A stretch of 62,693 bases of DNA, taken from assembly GCA_045565015.1 (NCBI GenBank), contig JBJLGD010000008.1, positions 1 through 62,693 of the forward strand, read 5' to 3'. The translations under genes and the position numbers were made by a program. Shown piece after piece: positions 35,752 to 44,779 of this stretch. The stretch's first letter is position 1. The number at the start of each line of letters is the position of its first letter. Source of the DNA: GCA-2697345 sp045565015 (GTDB lineage: Bacteria; Pseudomonadota; Alphaproteobacteria; Rhodobacterales; Rhodobacteraceae). The notes beneath the pieces were generated by a model. That model was not told where the DNA came from, searched no databases, and saw nothing but the letters and a program-made list of their open reading frames with translations.

Positions 35752-36786
35752 ATGCTAAGTAAAAAAATACTGGTTAACCCTTTTGAGAAACTACTAAAAG
35801 AAAAACCATGGATATTAGCTGACGGCGCTACGGGAACCCAATTATTCAAAAAGGGATTAACAGCTGGCGAATCTCCAGAAATTTGGAATGAAACCAAACC
35901 CCTTCTTATTGAAGAACATTATAAAAGTTCGATAGAAGCTGGAAGTGACCTAATTCTTACCAATTCTTTTGGTTCCAATTATTCAAGGCTAAAATTACAC
36001 AATGCCGAGTCAGAAGCTTTTAGACTATCAAAAATTTCGGCAGAAATTGCTCGAAATTTGTCAGATCAATGCCCCAAACATGTAATAGTAGCAGGTTCAA
36101 TGGGACCTACGGGGGAGATACTTCAACCTGTTGGTGATTTTTCTAAGTCTCTGGCTATAGAAATTTTTCATGAGCAAGCCGAGGGGCTCAAGTCAGGCGG
36201 AAGTGATATCCTATGGATTGAAACAATGTCTTCTTTAGATGAATTTGATGCGGCGGTTCAGGCTGCAGATCTTGCTCAAATGCCTTTTTGTGGTACGATG
36301 AGTTTTGATACTTCTGGAAGAACTATGATGGGAGTTACTTCAGTAGAATTCTGTGATTTTGCAAAAAATTGTAGTAAAAATTTGATTGCTTATGGTGCAA
36401 ACTGTGGCGTTGGTGCATCTGATTTATTAAGGACGATCTTAGGACTCAAAGCTAACACTCTTCCAATTATAGCAAAGGGAAACGCAGGTATCCCAAAGTA
36501 TTCTGATGGCAAAATATATTATAATGGAACACCAGAGATAATGGCAGATTATGCGTGTCTCGCAAGAGATTGTGGGGCGACTATAATCGGTGGATGTTGT
36601 GGTACCACTCCATTACATCTTCGGCATATGAATCATGCTTTACACTCTCGGTCGCGGGGACCACTGCCTACCCATCAGCTAATTAAAAATATCTTAGGCG
36701 ACTTTTCTTCTACTTTTGATGGCACAGGTGAGACGCTTAAACCTAGCCGAACTTCAAAACGCCGTTCAAGGCGCTTGATAACTTGA
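35752..36786 (+). CDS. Zinc-dependent homocysteine S-methyltransferase (BHMT/BmtB type)
   Basis: 344-residue homocysteine-methyltransferase barrel. Zinc thiolate ligands are C218 (YGANCGVG) and C282-C283 (GGCCGTT); ADGATGTQL at the start binds homocysteine. Betaine or dimethylsulfoniopropionate-derived methyl groups are typical donors for marine members, with methionine as product. Homocysteine could come from the MetY enzyme encoded a few kilobases away. The C-terminus has a basic tail (SKRRSRRL) often seen in roseobacter relatives. Start has a weak Shine-Dalgarno. Donor cannot be decided. Confidence 0.82.
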   Translation: MLSKKILVNPFEKLLKEKPWILADGATGTQLFKKGLTAGESPEIWNETKPLLIEEHYKSSIEAGSDLILTNSFGSNYSRLKLHNAESEAFRLSKISAEIARNLSDQCPKHVIVAGSMGPTGEILQPVGDFSKSLAIEIFHEQAEGLKSGGSDILWIETMSSLDEFDAAVQAADLAQMPFCGTMSFDTSGRTMMGVTSVEFCDFAKNCSKNLIAYGANCGVGASDLLRTILGLKANTLPIIAKGNAGIPKYSDGKIYYNGTPEIMADYACLARDCGATIIGGCCGTTPLHLRHMNHALHSRSRGPLPTHQLIKNILGDFSSTFDGTGETLKPSRTSKRRSRRLIT

Positions 36787-36965
36787 TCAAATTTCTTGGC
36801 TTGAGTTTTAATATTTTTTAAAGTTATTGTGTAATACGGCCATCTACGACAGATCTTATCAATTTCGAACAGTAACCACGGCAAAGGGATATGACTTATC
36901 AGCCCCTGACCGAACAATTCCAATATCCTATAAAACTTCTACCGGTAAGCGCCAATTTCTAAATT

Positions 36966-37394
36966 CTATCGATCTGCGTTTTTCTTCTGATTTAATTTCT
37001 CTTTTTTTTCGAGACTTAACTTATCTTTCATGCTCATGATGTAGGCGGCAACAGCTAAAATTGCTATTGCGCCCGCTTCTGCTAGTAGCATCCATGGCTC
37101 CATATCTTTACTGTGTAATACAATAAGCCGGCATAATGCCGTCATAGCAATAATAATTGGAAGTGTAACAGGTATACGATTACTGATATAAAATGCTCCA
37201 ACCATGCCTATAATCTCGGCATAAATGAATAGCAAAAATAAGTCCCCAAGCTCTACTTTCATCGAGAGTATCATTTCGTATATGTCTACGCCTGCCGCAA
37301 ACATTGTTAATCCACCAATTACAGCTAATAGTAATTTTTCGCTGTAAAAGGTTGTCCAATGCAAGCTTTGATCTATTTTTTTACGTTCAAACAT
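36966..37394 (-). CDS. PsiE-family membrane protein
   Basis: 142 residues with four predicted membrane helices (from about 22, 50, 75 and 100). Family markers are FIYAEIIGMVGAFYISN and ITALCRLIVLHSKD-like text around residues 57-95. PsiE was first named as phosphate-starvation inducible in E. coli; its function is unknown. GGAG lies close upstream of the ATG. Single gene. Confidence 0.78.
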   Translation of the reverse strand: MFERKKIDQSLHWTTFYSEKLLLAVIGGLTMFAAGVDIYEMILSMKVELGDLFLLFIYAEIIGMVGAFYISNRIPVTLPIIIAMTALCRLIVLHSKDMEPWMLLAEAGAIAILAVAAYIMSMKDKLSLEKKEKLNQKKNADR

Positions 37395-37636
37395 CAGTTT
37401 CTCCTTTTACTAACAAACACATCAAACTATCATTTCTGTCATCGTGTGGTTGAGGTCGTCGCAAGTATCCATCTTAAAAAAAGTTTATAATTCCAGAGCT
37501 AACTTAGTATTTTTTTATAACGTCTCAATTACCTTCGATACTGTCTACCAGATTAGCTATATTTATTTATAATAAAATAAACTTTTTCTAATTTCATGAA
37601 TAGTTTAGATTTTTCTGTAATATTGATTTTATTTCT

Positions 37637-37711
37637 TGGAGCGGGCGATGAGATTCGAACTCACGACCCTAACCTTGGCAAGGTTATGCTCTACCCCTGA
37701 GCTACGCCCGC
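37637..37711 (-). tRNA. tRNA-Gly (anticodon GCC)
   Basis: Minus-strand sequence starts GCGGGCG and ends CGCCCGC-T-CCA with an encoded CCA. D arm GCTC/GAGC, anticodon loop TTGCCAA (anticodon GCC) on stem TAACC/GGTTA, T arm GTGAG-TTCGAAT-CTCAT. 75 nt. Confidence 0.96.
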
Positions 37712-37726
37712 GTCCTTGAGAGCTTG

Positions 37727-37754
37727 CTTATATGTGAACGACTGAGGTGAGCAA
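37727..37754 (-). promoter_or_regulatory. Putative promoter of tRNA-Gly
   Basis: On the minus strand TTGCTC (37754-37749), a 16-base spacer and TATAAG (37732-37727) lie about 16 bases ahead of the tRNA 5' end. By-eye match. Confidence 0.4.
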
Positions 37755-37863
37755 GTAAAAAATGCAAAATGAACATAAATTTAAATATATTGCAATTTCT
37801 TCTCGTATTATATTACAAGTCTGTCTAAATAATTTTCAGAGGTTTTTTTGAAGGATTATTAAA

Positions 37864-38325
37864 ATGACGATAAAAGTTTTTTTATCAGGTGAAATTCATA
37901 CAAGTTGGAGATCTGAAATTATTGAAGGGTGCAAAGCCTTGGGTATTGCTATCGATTTTTCGAGTGCTGTTACCGATCATGCTGCATCTGATGATTGTGG
38001 ACCTAAAATTCTTGGAGAAGAAAATAAAAAGATTTGGCATGATCATAAAAGTGCTAAGATAAATGCAATTCGAATTAGGAAAGATATTGAAAAAGCTGAT
38101 ATAGTAGTTGTGAGGTTTGGTGATAAGTATAAACAGTGGAACGCCGCGTTTGACGCTGGGTATTCAGCAGCCCTTGGAAAGTCTTTAATTGTTATACATT
38201 CAGACGAACATCAACATGCCTTGAAGGAGATAGATGCAGTAGCACTTGCAGTTTGTGAAAAACCTAGTCAGGTTGTTTCTATCCTTAATTATGTTGAAAC
38301 TGGTACACTGTCTGATCAGGATTAG
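37864..38325 (+). CDS. YtoQ-family protein
   Basis: 153-residue cytoplasmic protein with the YtoQ hallmarks: VFLSGEIHTSWRSEI at the start, IDFSSAVTDHAASDD, the internal GEENKKIWHDHKSA, ADIVVVRFGDKYKQWNAAFDAGYSAALGK and IVIHSDEHQHALKEIDAVA. The fold resembles nucleoside 2-deoxyribosyltransferases, which share the sequence style of the early glycine and central Asp/Glu. No experimental function is known. It overlaps the convergent phosphodiesterase gene by 41 bases. Confidence 0.85.
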   Translation: MTIKVFLSGEIHTSWRSEIIEGCKALGIAIDFSSAVTDHAASDDCGPKILGEENKKIWHDHKSAKINAIRIRKDIEKADIVVVRFGDKYKQWNAAFDAGYSAALGKSLIVIHSDEHQHALKEIDAVALAVCEKPSQVVSILNYVETGTLSDQD

Positions 38326-39124
38326 ACCCCTTAATCTCTAGATTAGAGAAGTCAAAATCCACAGAATGAGTTATTATATCCGTATCATTAATGAGTAGCA
38401 TACCATAGGCGGGAGGTTCCGCTACACTCAATGAAGACTTTATGCTAGATTGCTGCATAGGCATTTGATGACAAGTACTTTTAAAAATGGAAAAACTTTT
38501 CCCTTGAACGTTTCCAGATATCGTTCTGTGAATATGACCGCAAACTACGTGCAGTAAATTTGGAAATCTTTTTATAAAGTTCATAAATTGATCGCTATCT
38601 TTTAATTTAATTTTATCCATTCCAGGAAAGCCTACATTAAAAGGGGGATGGTGCATGAAAAGTATGATTTTATCTTTGGACAAAGTTTGTAGTTGTTTTT
38701 CAAGCCAATTATATCGTTCCTCGCATATTTCTCCAAAGTGCTCTTCTGCTAGATGGGGCGGTCCCAATAGCGTATCAAGAAAAATTAACTTTTTTGTTGA
38801 GATACTCTCTTTAGCTTGGATAAACCCATGTGGGTCTGTTGGGTAATCCCAAAAAACTTTTCTAAAATTATCCCGATTGTCGTGGTTACCAAGCATTAGA
38901 GTGGTGGGAATTCTGTTACTTTTTAATATATTTCTGATTATATTGTATTGGCTTAAAGTCCCTGAATTAGTTAAATCACCAGTTATTACTAACCTGTTGG
39001 CATTCGAATGATATTTATTTATGTGATTTAGAGCTTTCTCAAATTGCAAACTGGGATTCAGACCGATGATGGTTTGACCTTCGTCACAGATATGAGGATC
39101 GGTTAAGATAATTATTTTTGTCAC
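38285..39124 (-). CDS. Calcineurin-like phosphodiesterase (CpdA-like)
   Basis: 279 residues. Metallophosphatase motifs: ILTDPHIC (about 5-12), GDLTNSG (around 49), MLGNHDNRD (about 77-85), FMHHPPF and VVCGHIHR. Overall layout resembles 3',5'-cyclic-AMP phosphodiesterase CpdA. It might hydrolyse cyclic nucleotides or a phospholipid head group; not decidable. It is convergent with and overlaps the YtoQ gene, and a DnaJ-like gene precedes it on the same strand. Confidence 0.85.
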   Translation of the reverse strand: MTKIIILTDPHICDEGQTIIGLNPSLQFEKALNHINKYHSNANRLVITGDLTNSGTLSQYNIIRNILKSNRIPTTLMLGNHDNRDNFRKVFWDYPTDPHGFIQAKESISTKKLIFLDTLLGPPHLAEEHFGEICEERYNWLEKQLQTLSKDKIILFMHHPPFNVGFPGMDKIKLKDSDQFMNFIKRFPNLLHVVCGHIHRTISGNVQGKSFSIFKSTCHQMPMQQSSIKSSLSVAEPPAYGMLLINDTDIITHSVDFDFSNLEIKGSNPDQTVYQFQHN

Positions 39125-39154
39125 TTTAAAATCTTTTAGCTATTTTTTTGATAA

Positions 39155-39838
39155 TCATAATGACCTTTCATGATTTATTTTTCGCCAAGCATCGTTTATT
39201 TGAATTAACCTTTTTTCGGCTAATTTTACTCCCTCGACTGGCACCCCTCTTGCGTACATTCGGTCTGGATGAGTTTCAAAAACATTTTTTTTCCAGACCT
39301 TTTCTATATCAGATATTGGGGCATCAACTTCGACACCTAATACAGCATAGGGATCAAGCTTTAGATTGGGCACAAATCGAGCACGCAATATTTTGAATTC
39401 TTGTTCACTTACGTTGAATATTTTTGCTACAATATTCAAAAATAGATTTTCTTCTTCTTTAAAATTATTATCCGCTACCGCAACATGAAATAAGCCTTCC
39501 AGAAGATCGTAAAGAACTGCGGGTTTATTATTTAACATTTTAGCAATTTTTTCGGCATATAATTCAAAACCAGCCACATCTTGTCGGGAAAGATTAAAAA
39601 TTCGTGCTGCACTCTCCTCATGCTTTTTTGGTATATGAAAGACTTCTCTGAAAGCTCTAACCTCGTTTCGTGTAACTTTACCGTCGGCTTTTGCCATTTT
39701 TGCGCCTAACGCTATTACAGCTATTGTAAATCCAGCACTTTTCTCAGGAGGAGATTTTAGCTTTTTGAAGACCTCTGTTAGGCTCTCACCAGCCGCCAGT
39801 GCGGCTAAGGCCTCAGATATTCGTTTCCAAATAGACAT
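39155..39838 (-). CDS. TerB/DjlA-like protein with C-terminal J domain
   Basis: 227 residues. An all-helical TerB-like domain occupies about 30-145 (MAKADGKVTRNEV and VADNNFKEEENLFL are its acidic turns), and a C-terminal J domain (about 165-227) carries the HPD motif at 190-192. It should be a co-chaperone that stimulates DnaK ATPase. DjlA in E. coli has an N-terminal membrane anchor; none is visible here, so it looks soluble. It lies 30 bases ahead of the phosphodiesterase gene. Confidence 0.85.
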   Translation of the reverse strand: MSIWKRISEALAALAAGESLTEVFKKLKSPPEKSAGFTIAVIALGAKMAKADGKVTRNEVRAFREVFHIPKKHEESAARIFNLSRQDVAGFELYAEKIAKMLNNKPAVLYDLLEGLFHVAVADNNFKEEENLFLNIVAKIFNVSEQEFKILRARFVPNLKLDPYAVLGVEVDAPISDIEKVWKKNVFETHPDRMYARGVPVEGVKLAEKRLIQINDAWRKINHERSL

Positions 39839-40034
39839 GAGTAGACTATACTAAATATGTTGAGTAGCTGAAAGTTTTATTTTTATACTTTACGACCATT
39901 TATTGACATTTACTTCACGAACCCGTGGATTAGATAATCTTTGCCAGTGTTTATCTAATTAGCAATTTATCTGGCTACTAATCTTTTATTATTATATTAT
40001 AAAATCCCAACAAAATATAGTTTAAGGTTTTTTA

Positions 40035-40595
40035 ATGAGAGATCAAAATTCACAAAAAAGCTATTTTCGTAAGTTAGCTTTTGTTGCTCGTAAACACTCG
40101 AATACAGCAGAAAGTAACAAACGAATAAACAAAAAATTAAGTTTAGTAATTGATCGGAGAGAGGCTTTGTTAATCGCTGGGTATCTGGCTATTGGGTCGG
40201 AAGTGAATCCTATGTTGTTCATGAAACAAAGGGCGTTAGAGCAAGTTATATCGGTTCCAGTAGTAGCAGGTTCCAGTGAACCTTTGAAATTTTCTATCTG
40301 GACGCCCTCAAGTGAGTTAAAAATTGGAGAGTTTGGTGTTGCTGTCCCACTGAGCACCGAGTTTGCCGAACCTGATATTGTAATAGTTCCTATGCTAGCA
40401 TTTGATTCTCGTGGAGCAAGATTAGGCTATGGGGGTGGCTTTTACGATCGCACTCTGAAAAATTTAAGAACTAAGAAGAAAATTATTGCTGTTGGTATCG
40501 CATTTTCAGGACAGGAAGTTAATGAGCTACCAATAGACGAAAATGACCAATTCTTGGATTGTATTATTACTGAGTCTGATACTTTTTGGTTTTAA
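40035..40595 (+). CDS. 5-formyltetrahydrofolate cyclo-ligase
   Basis: 186 residues converting 5-formyl-THF to 5,10-methenyl-THF with ATP. The signature GARLGYGGGFYDRTL (about 132-146) and the early ARKHSNTAESNKRINKKL fit the family. In gammaproteobacteria 6S RNA precedes this gene; I looked and found no convincing 6S fold in the 196-base gap here. It is followed after 60 bases by a TIGR00282-type phosphoesterase, a common pairing. Confidence 0.9.
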   Translation: MRDQNSQKSYFRKLAFVARKHSNTAESNKRINKKLSLVIDRREALLIAGYLAIGSEVNPMLFMKQRALEQVISVPVVAGSSEPLKFSIWTPSSELKIGEFGVAVPLSTEFAEPDIVIVPMLAFDSRGARLGYGGGFYDRTLKNLRTKKKIIAVGIAFSGQEVNELPIDENDQFLDCIITESDTFWF

Positions 40596-40655
40596 AGAAT
40601 TATTCACATAAGATCACTGGTTGCTTGTAGATTAGTTTCAGCATAACCATTGGCC

Positions 40656-41483
40656 ATGAAAATTCTGTTCTTAGGTGATATTATGGGTCGCGCTGGTAGA
40701 AATGCTATTATTGGCAATCTTTCCGATATACGAGAGGAATTAGCGTTAGATTTCGTTATTATCAATGCTGAAAACGCAACCGGTGGTAGGGGTTTATCTG
40801 CAAAGCACGCTCAGGAGTTGTTGGGTGCCGGGGCTGATTGTATCACTCTGGGAGACCATGCTTTTGATCAATCTGAAATGCTCCAATACATAGAAAATGA
40901 GTCTCGCATTGTCCGTCCAATAAATTTTGCTAAAGATGCACCCGGAAAAGGTTATAGAGTTTTTGAAGTTTCGCGCGGTAGAAAAATTCTGGTAGTTCAA
41001 GTACTTGGCCAGGTTTTTATGAAACGAGCCTATGAAGATCCTTTTGGAAAGATTGATGCAATCTTAAAGTCGTACCCTTTAAAAGGGCAGATAGATGCGA
41101 GTGTCGTTGACATTCACTGTGAGGCAACGTCTGAAAAGATGGCAATGGGACACTGGTGTGATGGTAGGGCTAGCTTATGTGTTGGCACTCACACTCATGT
41201 ACCAACAGCAGATGCGATGATTCTTGAAAAGGGTACCGGATATTTAACAGACGCTGGGATGTGTGGAGATTACAATTCAATTATTGGGATGAATAAACAA
41301 GAGCCATTGAATAGATTCGTTTCAGGTATGTTCAAAAGTAGGTTCGTCCCTGCCTCTAAAGAAGCGACTATCGCAGGAACTTTTGTTGAGGTGGATAATG
41401 CTACAGGTTTACCCAAAAAGATTGAACTTTTTCGGAGAGGAGGAATCCTTCTACCCACAGACTTAAAGGGCCTAGCGAAATAG
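40656..41483 (+). CDS. YmdB/TIGR00282-type metallophosphoesterase
   Basis: 275 residues starting at the ATG at 40656 (MKILFLGDIMGRAGRNAI); a TTG two codons earlier is less likely. Binuclear-metal motifs: GDIMG, NAENATGG (about 37-44), GDHAFDQ (about 65-71), DIHCEATSEK and GTHTHVPTADAMI. YmdB-like enzymes hydrolyse 2',3'-cyclic nucleotides. In Alphaproteobacteria it commonly sits between the cyclo-ligase and YebC genes, as here. Confidence 0.9.
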   Translation: MKILFLGDIMGRAGRNAIIGNLSDIREELALDFVIINAENATGGRGLSAKHAQELLGAGADCITLGDHAFDQSEMLQYIENESRIVRPINFAKDAPGKGYRVFEVSRGRKILVVQVLGQVFMKRAYEDPFGKIDAILKSYPLKGQIDASVVDIHCEATSEKMAMGHWCDGRASLCVGTHTHVPTADAMILEKGTGYLTDAGMCGDYNSIIGMNKQEPLNRFVSGMFKSRFVPASKEATIAGTFVEVDNATGLPKKIELFRRGGILLPTDLKGLAK

Positions 41484-41596
41484 AGGATTATTGATAGTAA
41501 TTCAGAAAGGTTACTCGCAGTAAAATTCATCTGGTCATTTGCGAAGGATATTCTTTATACTATAAATATGTGAAATTAAATAATTCGGAGATAAAG

Positions 41597-42337
41597 ATGG
41601 CTGGGCACTCAAAATGGGCAAATATTCAACACCGAAAGGGAAGACAGGATGCAGCTCGTTCTAAATTATTCTCAAAGCTTTCAAAAGAAATTACAGTCGC
41701 TGCTAAATTAGGTGATCCAGATCCAGAAAAGAATCCAAGATTAAGAATGGCTGTCAAGGAAGCAAAGTCCCAGTCTGTTCCAAAAGACGTAATTGATAGA
41801 GCAATTAAAAAATCTCAAACAAGTGATGCAGAAAATTATGACGAAATTCGTTATGAGGGTTATGGGCCAGGCGGGGTTGCCGTTATAGTGGAGGCAATGA
41901 CAGATAACAAAAATCGTACAGCTTCAACAGTACGATCAACATTTTCTAAATATGGTGGCAATTTAGGAGAAACTGGATCGGTTGGTTTTATGTTTGATAG
42001 AAAGGGTCAAATAACTTTAAAACCAGATATTGGAGATGAAGATACGGTGTTGATGGCTGCTATCGAAGCGGGAGCGGAAGATGTTGACTCTAGTGAAGAA
42101 TTACATGTCGTATATTGTTCAGATGGCGATTTAAATAAGGTATCGGAGTCCATCGAGAAACAACTTGGGGAATTTGAATCAGCTAAGTTAGTTTGGGTAC
42201 CAAAAACTACCACTGAATTAGATCTTGAAGGGTTACAAAAATTGATGAAATTTATTGAAGCGCTTGATGATGATGACGACATACAGACTATTACTTCAAA
42301 TTTTGAAGCGTCAGATGAAGTAATAGCAAGTCTTTAG
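41597..42337 (+). CDS. YebC/PmpR-family regulator or translation factor
   Basis: 246 residues starting MAGHSKWANIQHRKG, the strongly conserved family N-terminus. GGAG lies eight bases upstream of the ATG at 41597, so the ATG 27 bases earlier is rejected. YebC proteins bind DNA in some bacteria and were recently linked to relief of proline-stretch stalling on ribosomes. The central NEKNRTASTVRSTFSKYGGNLG-like block is present. It is commonly followed by ruvC; here a DMT permease follows. Confidence 0.93.
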   Translation: MAGHSKWANIQHRKGRQDAARSKLFSKLSKEITVAAKLGDPDPEKNPRLRMAVKEAKSQSVPKDVIDRAIKKSQTSDAENYDEIRYEGYGPGGVAVIVEAMTDNKNRTASTVRSTFSKYGGNLGETGSVGFMFDRKGQITLKPDIGDEDTVLMAAIEAGAEDVDSSEELHVVYCSDGDLNKVSESIEKQLGEFESAKLVWVPKTTTELDLEGLQKLMKFIEALDDDDDIQTITSNFEASDEVIASL

Positions 42338-42446
42338 AATAATGATTTTTTATATATGATTTCAGTTTTATATTTTGATTGGACTGGATAGTTTTAAAGT
42401 AATTAATAAATGTTTCTCGGGGTATTTTGAATAGTAGAATTAAAAA

Positions 42447-43352
42447 ATGTCTAGTGAAAAAGTAAACCGACCATTAGTAGCAATATCTTGGATGCTTCTA
42501 ACGGGTCTTCTATTTGTAGGTGTTACTGCGATAGTTAAGCACGTTGGTACTGATCTGCCTCCGGCCCAATCAGCCTTTTTGAGATATGTCACTGGGTTAG
42601 TGTTTGTGATCCCGTTAATAAAGTTAATAAAGAAGGCTAATTTATCTAGGAATGAGCTTACTCTTTTCGCGTGGCGCGGGCTAGCGCACAGTATTGGTGT
42701 TATTTTATGGTTTTATGCTATGGCGATACTTCCAATGGCTGAAGTCACAGCAATGGGCTATCTTTCGCCGATTTATGTAACTATCGGCGCAGCTCTATTT
42801 TTAGGAGAAAGAATTGCCGCTTTAAGAATATTAGCTATTTTTGCTGCTATTCTGGGAGTTCTAATAATTTTAAGACCTGGCTTTAGAGAAATTTCTTTTG
42901 GACATATCTCGATGCTTTTGAATGGTATTTTATTTGCTTTATCGTATTTAATAGCAAAAGTTATGGCTGACAAAGTAGAGCCGTTGGTAGTAGTAGGAAT
43001 GCTTTCGATTTTCGTTACCATAGGTTTAGCACCTTGGGCTTTTTGGGTTTGGGTAACACCAACGTTATCGCAACTTGGATGGACATTCTTATTGGCAATA
43101 TTCGCAACAGCTGGTCACTATACCATGACATTGGCTTTAAGGGCAGCTCCAATTAGTGTGACTCAGCCAATCACTTTTCTTCAACTAGTTTGGTCTGTCC
43201 TAATGGGAGTATTGGTTTTTAATGAAGGCTTTGATAAATGGGTAATTATCGGAGCACTAATCATTGTGTTCTCAATTAGCTTTATAATGTGGAGAGAAGA
43301 ACATGTACGACGAAAAAAAATTACCCCCAGCTACCCTGCCAATAAGCTATAA
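42447..43352 (+). CDS. EamA/DMT-family permease
   Basis: 301-residue membrane protein of the drug/metabolite transporter superfamily with about ten helices and two EamA repeats (for example LFLGERIAALRILAIFAAILG in the first half and VFNEGFDKWVIIGALIIV in the second). The SAM/riboflavin-type subclass is a possibility for marine alphaproteobacteria, but the substrate is not readable. Distinct from the DMT gene at the left side of the window, with low identity by eye. Confidence 0.83.
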   Translation: MSSEKVNRPLVAISWMLLTGLLFVGVTAIVKHVGTDLPPAQSAFLRYVTGLVFVIPLIKLIKKANLSRNELTLFAWRGLAHSIGVILWFYAMAILPMAEVTAMGYLSPIYVTIGAALFLGERIAALRILAIFAAILGVLIILRPGFREISFGHISMLLNGILFALSYLIAKVMADKVEPLVVVGMLSIFVTIGLAPWAFWVWVTPTLSQLGWTFLLAIFATAGHYTMTLALRAAPISVTQPITFLQLVWSVLMGVLVFNEGFDKWVIIGALIIVFSISFIMWREEHVRRKKITPSYPANKL

Positions 43353-43391
43353 AGATTAAAGAGGTTTATTTTCAAAATCTAGTTGCATACC

Positions 43392-44618
43392 TTAGTCACT
43401 AAGGAGAGTTCTTTCTCTTTGAGTAACATATAATATTGAAAATAATCCCAGAATAGCACTGACTAACATAATACTTTGTAATGGAATACCAGTGTTGCCC
43501 CGTTCGACAAGGGTTCCTGCTAATGCCGACAAAGCGGCACCACCAGCAATCATGATTGCTCCTCCAATTCCACTTGCAGTTCCAGCCAAACTTGGTCTTA
43601 CTGAGAGCATACCTGCTTGAGCATTTGGCATTATTAAGCCATTTCCGAAGCCTACTGATACAAAACAACAGCTAGCGAAGACAAAAGGGCTATCAAATAT
43701 ATATATCGTCATTATCAAACTCGTAATCATTCCAAAAGCAAGTAGGATAGAGCCAGCAATAATTAGTTTATTAATACCAAATCGAACTGAGTACCGCCCT
43801 GTTACGAAGTTCCCTAAAACGTATCCCATTGCTGGAATTCCAAATAGCAACCCAGTCGATGTAGGTGATAATCCGTATATTACCGTGAAAACATATGGGG
43901 CTCCTCCCAAAAAAGAGAAGAAAGTTCCAGAACCAAAAGTTGCTGCGAGCGCGTAACCCCAAAACCTCCGCGCGGAGAATAGCTCTGGATAATCTCTAAG
44001 TTGAGATTTTAAACTTCTACCTACCGAAGTATTGGTTTCTCCTTGATCAAAATATAGAAGTACCCAGAAAAGTGAACCAAACGTAGCCATTAGAATGAAA
44101 TTAATACGCCACCCCAGAAAAGTATCGACAAAACCACCAAGTGCGGGGGCAAACATTGGTACTAAAGCCATACCCATAGTAACATACCCAATCATTGAAG
44201 CTGATTTATCCTGGTTCACCGTATCTCGTATAATAGCTCGACTGAGTACCATACCGATCGCAACTGTTGATTGTATCATTCTAAAAATAAGAAATGTTTC
44301 AATTGTTTGAGCAAAAAAACAGCCTATTGACGCTAATATAAATATTGAAATCCCGATTAATGCTGATTTCCTACGTCCATACCAATCGGAGATCGGGCCC
44401 ACAAAAAACTGTGTTACAGCAGTGCACGCTAGGTACAAGGAAACTGACAATTGCATCACCCGGTATTCAGTTTTTAGATCAATTGTCATTTGAGGTAAGG
44501 ATGGCAAAAACATATTCATGCTGAGCGCTCCAATTCCTGATAACATTACCAAGGTGAAGATGTGAGGGGGGGTCGTTTTATCAAGAAAACGTACTTTTTG
44601 ATGGCTTTTCATGTACAC
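43392..44618 (-). CDS. MFS transporter, Bcr/CflA-like
   Basis: 408 residues with twelve membrane helices and major-facilitator motif A (GPISDWYGRRKSALIG, about 78-93). The multidrug-efflux motif C (GMALVPMFAPALGGF, about 148-162) is well conserved and fits the Bcr/CflA family. Likely an efflux pump or exporter. A second ATG two codons downstream is equally possible as a start. Single gene with no regulator nearby. Confidence 0.85.
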   Translation of the reverse strand: MYMKSHQKVRFLDKTTPPHIFTLVMLSGIGALSMNMFLPSLPQMTIDLKTEYRVMQLSVSLYLACTAVTQFFVGPISDWYGRRKSALIGISIFILASIGCFFAQTIETFLIFRMIQSTVAIGMVLSRAIIRDTVNQDKSASMIGYVTMGMALVPMFAPALGGFVDTFLGWRINFILMATFGSLFWVLLYFDQGETNTSVGRSLKSQLRDYPELFSARRFWGYALAATFGSGTFFSFLGGAPYVFTVIYGLSPTSTGLLFGIPAMGYVLGNFVTGRYSVRFGINKLIIAGSILLAFGMITSLIMTIYIFDSPFVFASCCFVSVGFGNGLIMPNAQAGMLSVRPSLAGTASGIGGAIMIAGGAALSALAGTLVERGNTGIPLQSIMLVSAILGLFSILYVTQRERTLLSD

Positions 44619-44779
44619 TCTAAATATTGTTATTAGAGAATTTGCAACAACGTTTACTTAACTAAATGAAAGATATATTTAATTCTACTAAAGAAAATCA
44701 AGACAAACATAGAATAAAATATTATCATACGTTCTAATTTTTAGTATAATAATACAATAAAAATAGGAGCTTGGACTTA

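Noticed and set aside
36675..36923. 82-codon minus-strand frame at the end of the homocysteine methyltransferase
   Set aside because: Overlaps the real C-terminus of that gene in antisense. The upstream half looks vaguely protein-like, but there is no start site or family; left out.
36827..37039. 70-codon plus-strand frame opposite PsiE end
   Set aside because: Composition is not protein-like and the 3' half is antisense to the PsiE gene.
39839..40034. 6S RNA ahead of 5-formyl-THF cyclo-ligase
   Set aside because: Expected position from gammaproteobacteria, but no long hairpin with a central bubble or a -10-like mimic is visible.
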